Below the pieces are notes generated by a model. That model did not search any database, was not told where the DNA came from, and saw only the letters and a list, made by a program, of their open reading frames with translations. Of a stretch of 64,000 nucleotides of DNA, positions 8,857 to 20,300 are shown piece by piece. This stretch comes from Parapristionchus giblindavisi (lineage: Eukaryota > Nematoda > Chromadorea > Rhabditida > Diplogasteridae), in NCBI GenBank assembly GCA_943737045.1, contig CALSFV010000467.1:1-64000 (forward strand), given 5' to 3'. The number at the start of each line of letters is the position of its first letter. Positions within the stretch are counted from its first letter, which is position 1. A program made the translations under genes and the position numbers.

Positions 8857-9854
8857 ATTGCGACGAAACCCATCTTTTAACGGTACTTTGGCGGAATCTA
8901 CAAAGAGTGATCATTTAACTGGGGAACTTGATCTTTGATCTTTTGTAAATCTTGATGTCTAATCTATACACATTGTTCTTTGATCTGGTTCATTTGATCT
9001 TTGATCTATATAATTTGATCCTTGATCTATGAGCTTCTTGAACGTTATGGATTAGATCTATTAGGTTGTGCCATAAGTCTTTTTGAATTTGGCGGTACAA
9101 CTTCAAATTGAATTATCTTATCGTACAGCAAAGTTTCTTGTCACATTGAAACATTCAGAAACATAGTGAACGTTTTTGAAGCGTTCTGAAAGTTTCAAAA
9201 CGCTTCAGAATTTGTTTTCAGCTTAATTCGAGTGTTTGTGTACATTTTTCTGTTATTTTGTTCATTAATAAGTGATTGCTTTGTCAAATTATACAGGTTA
9301 GCTAAACACTAACCCCCAAAATCGATTGATCCGAATTGAATGAATTCAAAAATTGTCAGTTCACGATAGGTAATCCTAGACACCGACAGTATATTTTTAT
9401 ATGGCCGTGAATTAATTATTTCTAATTCACGGTTCTGGATTTTTAATTAAAAAACTTGGTGGTTTTACTTTTTTTGCGTTTTCTTATTGTTTTTACTTTT
9501 CGCTTATTCTATTTCACTGATTCGCATGTGCATTTAATCATCGTGTAAGCCACCCTTCATGCTCATCCATTTCTGAGCCCCTCATGATGATTTTAAGTAT
9601 AATGCGTCACTTTTATTCGCTGACTTACGGAACAGTGCTCTATGAATAGTGCTCAGTACTCTATGAGGATTTCTATATATTCATTGTATTCCATTATAGG
9701 ATACTGCCCCCACTTCTCTCATCATTCACAGAGGCAACATCATTCATGTCACTCACAAAGTCAACATAATTCAACGGCTATATCAGATAAGCTTTGTTTC
9801 GACTTTTAATATACGAATATATCCATCTTTTGCTGCTGATATGATTTGAAATAT
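8857..9854. other. No gene seen; GATCTTTGATC-rich stretch and mariner-like end
   Basis: The motif tttgatctttgatct and variants repeat about six times between 8,930 and 9,030. At 9,059 the sequence ttaggttgtgccataagt resembles a mariner terminal repeat, and a related sequence starts at 13,271 in every unit of the big tandem array. A 10-bp-stem hairpin (ccgtgaatta/taattcacgg) lies at 9,404-9,431. Confidence 0.45.
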
Positions 9855-9926
9855 TATTTTTTTATAAAGAGTGTGTGCTTTGTGGAACCATTGCAGGTAG
9901 TTTCTGGAGTAAGAGGACTTGTTATG

Positions 9927-11020
9927 GGCGCTTGTTCCGCAAATGCCCACACTTGCCACGCCCCCTTTAAGCCCCGCCCCCTTTCCAGGGAGAGGCCCTA
10001 AGAGGGGGGGGGGTCGCCCCAGCCGGCTCCTGCTCGGCGACTTCTCCAAGGAGATGGAGAAGTCCGGGGCAGGGAAGGGACTCCATCGCGAAGTCCCTTC
10101 CCCAAGCAAAAATTCTCTCGAAGGAGAGAGGCGCAACTGATGAATCAGAGGCGAAGAATGAGGAGGAAGAGGGCTATTTATAGGGGGGGCGTACAAACTA
10201 CAATCCTGGCATGCGCACTCTCTAGGTGGAATACACTCTCTCGCTCACTCTCGCTCTCTAGCTCTCTCCTCTCTTATATCCTCTGCGTGTCTGATCCGAT
10301 TCTGACTGTCTGCGGTCTAACTTGAACATGCTATAACTGGTTGTATGAATTAATTTATTAAGAGTAGTGCAAGGATGAGCTAATCGGTGATGAATAAAGA
10401 ATCGGCTAATTGGTATGGAATAAAAAATGAACTCATTGTTAGGAAGTGAAGAACAAAGTAATCGGTAATGAATGAAGCAATAGGCTAATCGGCAGTTAAT
10501 GAAAAAAATAGACAAATCGGTAATGACTGAAAATAATAGGCAAATCGGTAGTTAATGAAAAGAATAGGCAAATCGGTAAATGACTAAAAAAATAAGCAAA
10601 TTTATTGCGGATTTTCCTTCATTAATTACATTACGGATTAGCCTATTCCTTTCATTAACTACCGATTTCCTATTCCTTCATTCATTACCGATTACTTTGT
10701 TCTTCACATATTACCGATCATTTCATTTTTTTATTCCATATCAATTAGCCGATTCTTTATTAATCACCGATTAGCTCATCCTTGCACTACTCTTAATAAA
10801 TTAATTCATACAACCATTGCAGTTATAGCATGTTCTTAGGTCACCATTAGTTAATCAAGAGCGAGAGAGTGCGAGAAAGCGTTGAGATATGAGAGAGTAT
10901 ACGAGATATGAGAGTATGCGCAGTGCATTGTGAGAGAGGGCGAGAGAGCATTGAGATATAAGAGAGTACAGAGTGCTAGGATGGAGGGGGCGGGGCGTGG
11001 GCATTTGCGGAACAAGCGCC
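9927..11020. mobile_element. 1,094-bp foldback insertion with 8-bp target duplication
   Basis: It starts GGCGCTTGTTCCGCAAATGC and ends with its exact reverse complement, flanked by TTGTTATG at 9,919-9,926 and 11,021-11,028. Removing the element and one flank restores the sequence seen in the opposite arm of the host foldback. Inside, 10,325-10,590 is the reverse complement of about 10,595-10,830, with the recurring motif aatcggtaatga. Near the left end is a GC-rich stretch with G and C runs (9,960-10,030). No transposase was found. The 8-bp duplication suggests a hAT- or Merlin-type helper, which is inference. Confidence 0.85.
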
Positions 11021-11396
11021 TTGTTATGGTACTTTGACCCCGTAAGAATGCTCATCGCGTCTTTAAATCAGGTACAATTCTATAAATTTACTTCTAGAAA
11101 AAGTTTTTTCTCGATATATCTTTAATTTCACTTTCTTATCACTTATTGCTAAGTTAATATCTATTAAACTAACAAGGAGTCTCTCTCAGCTTAAGGTGGC
11201 GAAAAGTGACGATTTATAGCTCATTTGAAAGCCCTTTCTCTGTAGAATAAGAATGTATGTTTAAAAAATCCGAAACGGCTCTGTACATGGATTTTAAAAA
11301 ATCCAAAGTTTGAGCAATTTCTGCCTTGAAATTCCTGTGTAATGCCAGTTGAATTGCCGTACAATGATGGCCTACTTCTCCGCGCTCTCTCTCAGA

Positions 11397-11468
11397 GCTA
11401 GTGGTGGCGCAGTGGTAAAGATGTCGCTTACAATTTTTGCACTGCGGGTTCGATCCCCACCGATGCGA
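11397..11468 (+). tRNA. tRNA-like sequence in left arm of inner foldback
   Basis: It has an A-box-like tggcgcagtgg and a B-box-like gggttcgatcccc. Acceptor pairing is poor and no clear anticodon loop forms. It could be a tRNA-derived sequence or SINE head. Confidence 0.4.
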
Positions 11469-11954
11469 CATGTTTTGCACGATTTTTACACTTGTCTTTT
11501 TATTTTTTAAAATTTCGTAATATGCTTACTGATATCCATGCATCTGTCTGAAAGTTTGTCAGTGTTGATTGAAAGATTCAACGTATTTCAGAAATCTCGA
11601 TGAAACAAAGAACAACACTCAAAGATTTGAATAACAAACGAGTAAGTCAATCAATAATTCTATAATCTGATCTACTCTTCTTTCTTTCCCTCTCCAATCA
11701 ATTGCTTAGCTATACATTCTTCAGAATCTTTCAAGTTTCTTCATTTTTCTTCCTTTTTTCTTTATACTATTTCATATACATAACATTTTGATATAGGCTT
11801 CGGTATGGGCACCGACTTTCTTTCTTTGGAACAAATCTTTGAGTGTTGTTCTTTGTTTCATCGAGATATTACATATTACGAATTAGCATATTAGCATATT
11901 ACGAAATTTTAAAAAAAATATCATAAAAACAAGTGTAAAAATCGTGCAAAACAA

Positions 11955-12027
11955 GTCGCATCGGTGGGGATCGAACACGCAGCGCAAAAATTGTAAGCGA
12001 CATCTTTACCACTGCGCCACCACTAGC
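11955..12027 (-). tRNA. tRNA-like sequence in right arm of inner foldback
   Basis: The mirror copy of the tRNA-like sequence at 11,397, with two or so changes, including one in the B box (gtgttcgatcccc). Probably nonfunctional. Confidence 0.4.
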
Positions 12028-12255
12028 TCTGAGAGAGAGCGTGGAGAAGTAGGCCATCATTGTACGGCAATTCAACTGGCATTACACAGGAATTTCAAGG
12101 CAGAAATTGCTCAAACTTTGGATTTTTTTAAATCCATGTACAGAGCCGTTTCGGATTTTTTAAACATACATTCTTATTCTACAGAGAAAGGGCTTTCAAA
12201 TGAGCTATGAATCGTCATTTTTCGCCACCTTAAGCTGAGAGAGACTCCTTGTAAG

Positions 12256-12756
12256 ATAAATATAAGATGGTATACCCAGATCACAGTTTCTGATTATTCT
12301 CTCTCATTTCATTTGTGAATGTTTAGTGCTACGTATACCAGGTAAAAATTTATTCAATGTTAGCAAGCAATTCAATAATATAATAATGTGTTTTATACAC
12401 GAATTTAAAATACCAAATTAACAATCTGAATGTATTTTGATTAATCCGTCTTCTTTTTGCAGTTGTCATTTGGTCTTTCGTTCTTCCACATGAGATCCTT
12501 CGATGATGAAATACCATCTGCATAAGGATTTGATAATTGATTGATTGATTGATTGCTAATAAAGATACTTCCATAATCTATCGAAGAGCACTTTGATTTG
12601 GTCTTTGATTCCAAAGAAGACAACGATTGGGTCGAGAAGTAACACAAGCTACACAAAGCTATGGGAACAGTCTTTCGGAGAAATGGGTCGCTAGTAAGGG
12701 GTAAATATAACTAAGTTTGAGTGTTTAAAGTTATTTTTGTAGTATATTAAACAATA
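12256..12756. other. No gene identified
   Basis: AT-rich segment between the inner and outer foldback arms. A pyrimidine tract with cag near 12,462 and a short open frame follow, but nothing recognisable. A tgat tetranucleotide run lies at 12,535-12,554. Confidence 0.4.
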
Positions 12757-13117
12757 AATTGATTGAATTATACCTGATTTAAAGACGCGATGAGCATTCT
12801 TACGGGGTCAAAGTACCATAACAAGTCCTCTTACTCCAGAAACTACCTGCAATGGTTCCACAAAGCACACACTCTTTATAAAAAATAATAATTGTAAGAC
12901 GAGGTTCCTAAGGTCATAAGGGATGGACAGATGCCGTGCAAGGGAACCAATGAGATATAGTCAGATGCATGTATTCTCCCAAGAGAATATAGTTACTTAA
13001 GGATATTTACTTTTGAAAGTGAACAATTTACATTAAGATCAAACTGAAACAGGTGGGAAATAGACAACGAGTCTTTTTCTTGTCTTTCACGTTCCAAAAT
13101 CAAACTTCATCATCCAT

Positions 13118-13268
13118 ATCACGGGTCTCCTGTAAAAGTTTAGCAAAATCGGTCCTTTCTGCCACTAGGAATTTTTTTTATCTCCGATTTCGATGAAAGT
13201 CCTTTGGTAGATGTGGTTGGGGATCATGTGAAGGCCTAGCTACTTGATTGGGCCAAAATCGCAGATTA
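13118..13268 (+). repeat. Segment shared with the 35-kb foldback arm (in every unit)
   Basis: The stretch with catatcacgggtctcc, then ctgccactagga, then ctccgatttcgatgaaa, matches the outer arm of the foldback at 35,147-36,843 in the same order, with moderate divergence. It is followed at 13,271 by a mariner-like end (ttaggttgtttcataagt). The array unit therefore contains fragments of dispersed elements. Confidence 0.65.
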
Positions 13269-13735
13269 TATTAGGTTGTTTCATAAGTTTTTGTGCTTTT
13301 TGAAGTACACATTCAAATTAAATTATCTTCCTTTGTCGACGACATTAGGATGAATTTATTCGCTGTTGTGGTTGATGACTCCTTGCTATAATCCAGCCAC
13401 ACAGTGGGCTCACTGCTTTTGGAAGGACTTCGGTTATTGTGGCTAATTTGAGGCCAACCACTTTTCGATATCTTGCTTGTTCTTAATTTTTTTATTTACT
13501 AAAGCAAGATGGGCGCCTTAACTAAAGTAGCGACCCGAGAGAGTAAGGCCCGGAGAATAAGGAGGAACAGGTAGTATGCACCAGAAAAATTTGGCTGTCT
13601 TAAAATAACAAGTTGAATTTTGTCAGTTCGAACGGAGCAGTAAAGAAGAAACATTTGATAGCGCTGTGGACGCGGCGATAAGAGCCATGGCTTCAAATCT
13701 TGTAGTTGTTTAAAATAGAGGTCCCCGATTATACC

Positions 13736-14100
13736 AGTGACCTCAACTATACGCATGCAATTCATTGGCTTCTTTCAAACTTATTTGAACATACAGCATC
13801 TCCAATTTCTGATGTTTTCAGGTTTAGTGATCGATTATAGTTTCTCTACTTATTAAATTCACTGGCTAATATACACACTGTTATTGCGAATGATCCATCT
13901 CTTCAATCTAGCTACCAGATTGTCAACTCATGTTCTTGTTCTTTTTAGAAAAATAAAAGAGGTAGAGGTCCCAATCCGCGATTTTATTCAAATTTCAGTC
14001 AAATGACCAAAATTCATTTACAAAACTTTTGGCTTTTTAAAGATTCCTTAATTAGAGTGGAATAGTTGGTGTGGATGATCCATGTGTGGCTGACATTTAA
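13736..14100 (+). repeat. Internal diverged repeat of the unit, first copy
   Basis: This aligns with 16,975-17,340 of the same unit. Shared blocks include cctcaacta..gcatgcaat, ctgatgttttcaggtttag, ctgttattgcgaatgatcca, and tgtggct(g/a)acattta. The two internal copies differ at many positions although the units themselves are near identical. The internal duplication therefore predates the amplification of the array. Confidence 0.8.
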
Positions 14101-14122
14101 TGACGGGCATTTAATGACTTTT

Positions 14123-14246
14123 ATCTTTATGGATACCGTAACCCGAACTACCGTAATCTAGCTACCGTACCCTACTATATTATAGCGAAATTCACGTCAA
14201 ATCCCGTTTCGATTACGGTAGTTCGGGTTACGGTATCCAGAAAGAT
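14123..14246. repeat. Long hairpin inside each unit (36-bp arms)
   Basis: The 28 bases beginning ggataccgtaacccgaac at 14,131 are a perfect reverse complement of 14,211-14,238. Eight more bases on each side pair with one mismatch, and the loop is 52 bases. It is preserved in all five units. Confidence 0.9.
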
Positions 14247-14280
14247 AAGTTGGCTCACTATTGATATAGTGGCAACTAGT

Positions 14281-14383
14281 ATTTGGTCTCGGAGCATCAT
14301 GAATTTTTCGACTTCGGCCATTTTCAACCATGAACCCCGGGTCATGGGTCGAATGAAAAAAATCAGTTCGCGATTCCCGATCA
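14281..14383 (+). repeat. Dispersed repeat segment shared with 49,181-49,300
   Basis: The blocks gcatcatgaatttttcgac, ttctcaaccatgaaccc-like and gggtcatgg..cgaatgaaaaaaatcagttcg recur in the loop of the foldback at 46.6-49.6 kb with moderate divergence. The overlapping open frames of 143, 106 and 94 codons on the reverse strand here share no family signature and are not called as genes. Confidence 0.6.
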
Positions 14384-14949
14384 ATCGATATTGTAGACGC
14401 CCAGAATAATGGCGGCGACCTATCCAGCGATCGACAGTCGGGCGCATCGTTACTCTTGGTGGTGTGGCCGGAGTTTTGCGGCGATCGGGCGCCAATTGGC
14501 GTCATTCTGGCGGAAAGTGTGGTCAGGGCACTTCCGACTGAGCAAATAGCATGAAACTTGGTGAGTATCAAACAATGCATGACCACAGCCTGAATCTGAA
14601 ATTTGGCTAAATTTATGCAATTTTTCATTTTGAATTATTGTAGAACAAGTAAGTCCCCGTTTCTTGACCCTTCCCTCCTCATCCTCTTCTTTCTCCTCTT
14701 CTTCTTTCCTATCGCCACTAGAAAGAGAGTCCATTCCTTTCTCTCTCTCCGTGCTCTCTCACCTTTGAACACATGTAGTGCCTCTGACTACTCTCTCACT
14801 TTGGCGATCTAGGGGTTTGGGTATGACTTTTCATCTAGCGATGCAAAGATAGCGTCAAATAATGAGTACAACGTAAAAGCTACATGACCTTCAGTGGATA
14901 AAAAAAGACCTAGTTATGTATTTTTGAACATTCGATTCAAAATGAACAC

Positions 14950-15504
14950 ACAAAGCACCTTACCGATTGCCTTGAAGATGTCCAAAGGAATTATACTAAA
15001 AGAATGTTCGCTAAATATCGTTTACCATCCACTTCTTATCACAATAGACTTAGTTTCCTTAATCTTCTGACCCTTGAATATAGGAGAGCTATTTACGATA
15101 TTCAAACATAGCACTATACACCAGTTAAGCCTGTTTGATTCAACCAATCTTTTCACTTTTCATCCTTCTAGATATCGTCGTCTATCGCACCCATAGCGTA
15201 TTGTTCTCCCTTATAAGATTTCTTCAACTCATAGCACATGTGCTTCTAGATGTATTGACATTTGGAATAAACTATCCCCTTAATTATTTCTCTCCCCACA
15301 AATAACCTTCCGTGCAGGGTTATCAAATCTCCCTCCTTATCTCATCATTAAAGTTTCTATAATTCGTTCCTAACCCCTTCCTTTGAAAACTGCCACCGGG
15401 CCAGTCCGAAATCGCGTATAAGCAACGGAAATCCATCTCCCCTCTTCCCTCTGTTATTAATTTGATTATGAACATTTATATTTGATGGAATAAATAAATA
15501 AATA
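14950..15504 (+). pseudogene. Degenerate LINE 3' end in every unit
   Basis: From 14,971 a frame reads LEDVQRNYTKRMFAKYRLPS then LLTLEYRRAIYDIQ before a stop at 15,109. This matches the C-terminal region after the reverse-transcriptase domain of the LINE at 46.7-49.0 kb (SVLIRYSRLVCKRCRLPYTS, LDLPTLETRRTIIDL). Further decayed coding and a taaataaataaata tail at 15,490-15,504 follow, the usual end of nematode non-LTR elements. Homologous positions exist in units 2-5. Confidence 0.75.
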
Positions 15505-16627
15505 CATTTCCGTTAGTGAACATCTCTTTGACTACTAATGCATCGGAATGCATCTGAACAAGGCTGAAAGAAACTTAGACCAACTAAACGGATTCTAGTC
15601 GAAGAGCTAAAGAAGATCAAGATGAGGATGTTGTACGATCTTTTCATTTTACTTATTATCTACTTATCGAAGGTATCAAATTTCGGAATAAATTGATTTT
15701 CCATGAAATGCGCAATACTAACACCTCAATATCTAGATATTTCAAATGGACCAGAGCTTCGGAGTATTGCCTATCGCGAAAAGTGTTGCGAATCCGTTTA
15801 GTACTTGACCAATCGACGTTACTTTCCAGAAATGGATTTTGATATTTAGCCGTTTCTATGAAAACATCCGGCCACCTTTTTTTGCAAGAAGCGCTGAGTT
15901 TTAATAAGCCTGCTCAACACCACGTGACCTACTGGTGTATTGTATGCAATTGACTACATTTATTGTATTACCACTCTCAACAGAAGATTAAAGTATAGCC
16001 CACCCTAAAGATGAAATTGTATCGATTTTAGTTTTATGAACTGAAAAAAGCAAAAAAATTGTTAAAGGGACCGGGAAACGAAAAACAAGTTGATCTCATA
16101 TAAAAGAGCTAGAAATTCTGTTTCGAGATATATAAATCTTATATCATAAGAATTCTCTGGTAAGAAGAACGGCGCGGTTTAGAAGCTACAGTCTGCTCCA
16201 ATTAGCAGGAGCCTTTTCCTAATTGCCACACCAACTCTTTGGATACGACTTGAAATTGAATATTTTGATGATAATCTTATCCGCAGTGGGGAATTATGAA
16301 GAATAAAACTTAATAATGGGCTATTATGAGCTTTTCGATGGAGTTAGCATACTGTAGTTCGGAAACCTCGCCCGTGGTGTGGAGCAGGCTACAGTAATCC
16401 AACTTCTTAACAGAGCGTCTTTTCAAACTTTCAAATACATATTTCTGAATAGATCTTTGAGCTTATCAACATAAGATCAACTATTTTAACTATTTCGAAT
16501 CGAAATTTTTGGATGCCAGCTGCCTTTAAATATGAACGCCCGCGAATGTATATGCAAATCCATATCCTATTTTTTATGCAAGGGATAAATCATATGCAAA
16601 AAATTAGCATGGTCATTCATCAATCCC

Positions 16628-16685
16628 ATGGTGCAGTGGTAAAAGTGAGAAATAGATAGCGTAACATCACGGGTTCGATGGTGTT
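16628..16685 (+). promoter_or_regulatory. tRNA-like A and B boxes inside each unit
   Basis: The A-box-like tggtgcagtggtaa at 16,629 and B-box-like gggttcgatgg at 16,671 have tRNA-gene spacing, without a convincing cloverleaf. The final, incomplete unit ends inside this B box (34,603). It could serve as an internal RNA polymerase III promoter or be a tRNA relic. Confidence 0.4.
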
Positions 16686-16974
16686 GTAGTGTGGGCATAT
16701 GTGTTATAAACATACTTCAGGAGGATCTCCGAATCGTTCATCTTGGTGTCGGATAGGAAGTGGTAAAGTATAAGTTGACGGATGTGGATAGTGCTAGTTA
16801 CGTACATTGTTGCTCTACTAGAGCCTGACTGAAGGGAAAGGAACGGGGAGTTGCTTACTGCAAAGGCCCTTCACTGCTTGTTATTCACTATGAATGAGGG
16901 AACGCCGAAGTGCATCTGCGACGAGCAGTGAAAATAGAAAACCATGGACAAAGACTTTCCCGCCAACCTAATAT

Positions 16975-17340
16975 CAGCGACCTCAACTACTTGCATGCAA
17001 TACAGTGGCCAATTTCACACTTCTTTTAGCCTATGGTATCTAAATTTCCTGATGTTTTCAGGTTTAGCGATCGGTTCTGGTTTCTCTCCTTTCCAAACTC
17101 ACTAGCTATAGTGCGCACTGTTATTGCGAATGATCCATCTCTTTAATCAAGCGAACAGATTGTCATCTCAGGAGCTTGTTCTTTTAAGAAAAATAAAAGA
17201 GATAGCGGTATCAATCCCCGATTTTATTCAAATTCCGGCCAAATGACCACTTATCGTCTAAACAATTTTTTGACTTTTTCTAGATTCCTTAATTCTAGCG
17301 AAATAGTGGGCGTGGATGAGCCAAGTGTGGCTAACATTTA
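16975..17340 (+). repeat. Internal diverged repeat of the unit, second copy
   Basis: The partner of 13,736-14,100 (see there). It ends about 30 bases before the unit boundary. Confidence 0.8.
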
Positions 17341-17370
17341 ACGGGTGGTATCACATGGCTCGCTATCCTT

Positions 17371-20300
17371 TAATTGTAAGACGAGGTTCCTAAGGTCATA
17401 AGGGATGGACAGATGCCGTGCAAGGGAACCAATGAGATATAGTCAGATGCATGTATTCTCCCAAGAGAATATAGTTACTTAAGGATATTTACTTTTGAAA
17501 GTGAACAATTTACATTAAGATCAAACTGAAACAGGTGGGAAATAGACAACGAGTCTTTTTCTTGTCTTTCACGTTCCAAAATCAAACTTCATCATCCATA
17601 TCACGGGTCTCCTGTAAAAGTTTAGCAAAATCGGTCCTTTCTGCCACTAGGAATTTTTTTTATCTCCGATTTCGATGAAAGTCCTTTGGTAGATGTGGTT
17701 GGGGATCATGTGAAGGCCTAGCTACTTGATTGGGCCAAAATCGCAGATTATATTAGGTTGTTTCATAAGTTTTTGTGCTTTTTGAAGTACACATTCAAAT
17801 TAAATTATCTTCCTTTGTCGACGACATTAGGATGAATTTATTCGCTGTTGTGGTTGATGACTCCTTGCTATAATCCAGCCACACAGTGGGCTCACTGCTT
17901 TTGGAAGGACTTCGGTTATTGTGGCTAATTTGAGGCCAACCACTTTTCGATATCTTGCTTGTTCTTAATTTTTTTATTTACTAAAGCAAGTTGGGCGCCT
18001 TAACTAAAGTAGCGACCCGAGAGAGTAAGGCCCGGAGAATAAGGAGGAACAGGTAGTATGCGCCAGAAAAATTTGGCTGTCTTAAAATAACAAGTTGAAT
18101 TTTGTCAGTTCGAACGGAGCAGTAAAGAAGAAACATTTGATACCGCTGTGGACGCGGCGATAAGAGCCATGGCTTCAAATCTTGTAGTTGTTTAAAATAG
18201 AGGTCCCCGATTATACCAGTGACCTCAACTATACGCATGCAATTCATTGGCTTCTTTCAAACTTATTTGAACATACAGCATCTCCAATTTCTGATGTTTT
18301 CAGGTTTAGTGATCGATTATAGTTTCTCTACTTATTAAATTCACTGGCTAATATACACACTGTTATTGCGAATGATCCATCTCTTCAATCTAGCTACCAG
18401 ATTGTCAACTCATGTTCTTGTTCTTTTTAGAAAAATAAAAGAGGTAGAGGTCCCAATCCGCGATTTTATTCAAATTTCAGTCAAATGACCAAAATTCATT
18501 TACAAAACTTTTGGCTTTTTAAAGATTCCTTAATTAGAGTGGAATAGTTGGTGTGGATGATCCATGTGTGGCTGACATTTAATGACGGGCATTTAATGAC
18601 TTTTATCTTTATGGATACCGTAACCCGAACTACCGTAATCTAGCTACCGTACCCTACTATATTATAGCGAAATTCACGTCAAATCCCGTTTCGATTACGG
18701 TAGTTCGGGTTACGGTATCCAGAAAGATAAGTTGGCTCACTATTGATATAGTGGCAACTAGTATTTGGTCTCGGAGCATCATGAATTTTTCGACTTCGGC
18801 CATTTTCAACCATGAACCCCGGGTCATGGGTCGAATGAAAAAAATCAGTTCGCGATTCCCGATCAATCGATATTGTAGACGCCCAGAATAATGGCGGCGA
18901 CCTATCCAGCGATCGACAGTCGGGCGCATCGTTACTCTTGGTGGTGTGGCCGGAGTTTTGCGGAGATCGGGCGCCAATTGGCGTCATTCTGGCGGAAAGT
19001 GTGGTCAGGGCACTTCCGACTGAGCAAATAGCATGAAACTTGGTGAGTATCAAACAATGCATGACCACAGCCTGAATCTGAAATTTGGCTAAATTTATGC
19101 AATTTTTCATTTTGAATTATTGTAGAACAAGTAAGTCCCCGTTTCTTGACCCTTCCCTCCTCATCCTCTTCTTTCTCCTCTTCTTCTTTCCTATCGCCAC
19201 TAGAAAGAGAGTCCATTCCTTTCTCTCTCTCCGTGCTCTCTCACCTTTGAACACATGTAGTGCCTCTGACTACTCTCTCACTTTGGCGATCTAGGGGTTT
19301 GGGTATGACTTTTCATCTAGCGATGCAAAGATAGCGTCAAATAATGAGTACAACGTAAAAGCTACATGACCTTCAGTGGATAAAAAAAGACCTAGTTATG
19401 TATTTTTGAACATTCGATTCAAAATGAACACACAAAGCACCTTACCGATTGCCTTGAAGATGTCCAAAGGAATTATACTAAAAGAATGTTCGCTAAATAT
19501 CGTTTACCATCCACTTCTTATCACAATAGACTTAGTTTCCTTAATCTTCTGACCCTTGAATATAGGAGAGCTATTTACGATATTCAAACATAGCACTATA
19601 CACCAGTTAAGCCTGTTTGATTCAACCAATCTTTTCACTTTTCATCCTTCTAGATATCGTCGTCTATCGCACCCATAGCGTATTGTTCTCCCTTATAAGA
19701 TTTCTTCAACTCATAGCACATGTGCTTCTAGATGTATTGACATTTGGAATAAACTATCCCCTTAATTATTTCTCTCCCCACAAATAACCTTCCGTGCAGG
19801 GTTATCAAATCTCCCTCCTTATCTCATCATTAAAGTTTCTATAATTCGTTCCTAACCCCTTCCTTGAAAACTGCCACCGGGCCAGTCCGAAATCGCGTAT
19901 AAGCAACGGAAATCCATCTCCCCTCTTCCCTCTGTTATTAATTTGATTATGAACATTTATATTTGATGGAATAAATAAATAAATACATTTCCGTTAGTGA
20001 ACATCTCTTTGACTACTAATGCATCGGAATGCATCTGAACAAGGCTGAAAGAAACTTAGACCAACTAAACGGATTCTAGTCGAAGAGCTAAAGAAGATCA
20101 AGATGAGGATGTTGTACGATCTTTTCATTTTACTTATTATCTACTTATCGAAGGTATCAAATTTCGGAATAAATTGATTTTCCATGAAATGCGCAATACT
20201 AACACCTCAATATCTAGATATTTCAAATGGACCAGAGCTTCGGAGTATTGCCTATCGCGAAAAGTGTTGCGAATCCGTTTAGTACTTGACCAATCGACGT

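Larger units (their letters stand above)
11175..12255. mobile_element. Inner foldback element with tRNA-like sequences in both arms
   Basis: The left arm, about 11,175-11,527, is the reverse complement of about 11,895-12,255 with very few differences. An inner block around gaaacaaagaacaacactc (11,601) pairs with 11,842-11,861. The outer ends carry aaggagtctctctcagc. The 88-codon frames in the two arms are mirror images of each other and not genes. Confidence 0.8.
9855..12886. mobile_element. Outer foldback element, interrupted by a second element
   Basis: The left arm (9,855-9,926 continued at 11,029-11,095) is the reverse complement of 12,757-12,886. Shared blocks include tttataaagagtgtgtgc, the segment around ccattgcaggtagtttctgg, and gcgatgagcattcttacggg. 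The right arm runs straight through the position where the left arm is interrupted at 9,927-11,020. The right arm ends immediately next to the start of the 4.48-kb tandem array. Confidence 0.8.
12889..17370 (+). repeat. Tandem unit 1 (edge copy)
   Basis: The most distinctive copy at its 5' part. It differs from copies 2-5 at about 13,510, 13,580 and 13,644, where the others agree with each other. This pattern is expected for an array edge that escapes homogenisation. Sub-features are described with unit 1 coordinates; add 4,482, 8,963, 13,445 and 17,927 for the other copies. Confidence 0.9.

Noticed and set aside
11214..12210. Two 88-codon frames that are nearly identical
   Set aside because: They are the mirror images of one another in the two foldback arms and run through a tRNA-like sequence.
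14175..14812. Reverse and forward frames of 143, 106, 94 and 69 codons repeated in each tandem unit
   Set aside because: They overlap each other in different frames, show no family signature, and lie across a hairpin, a dispersed repeat and a pyrimidine tract. Conservation between units only reflects recent duplication of the whole block.
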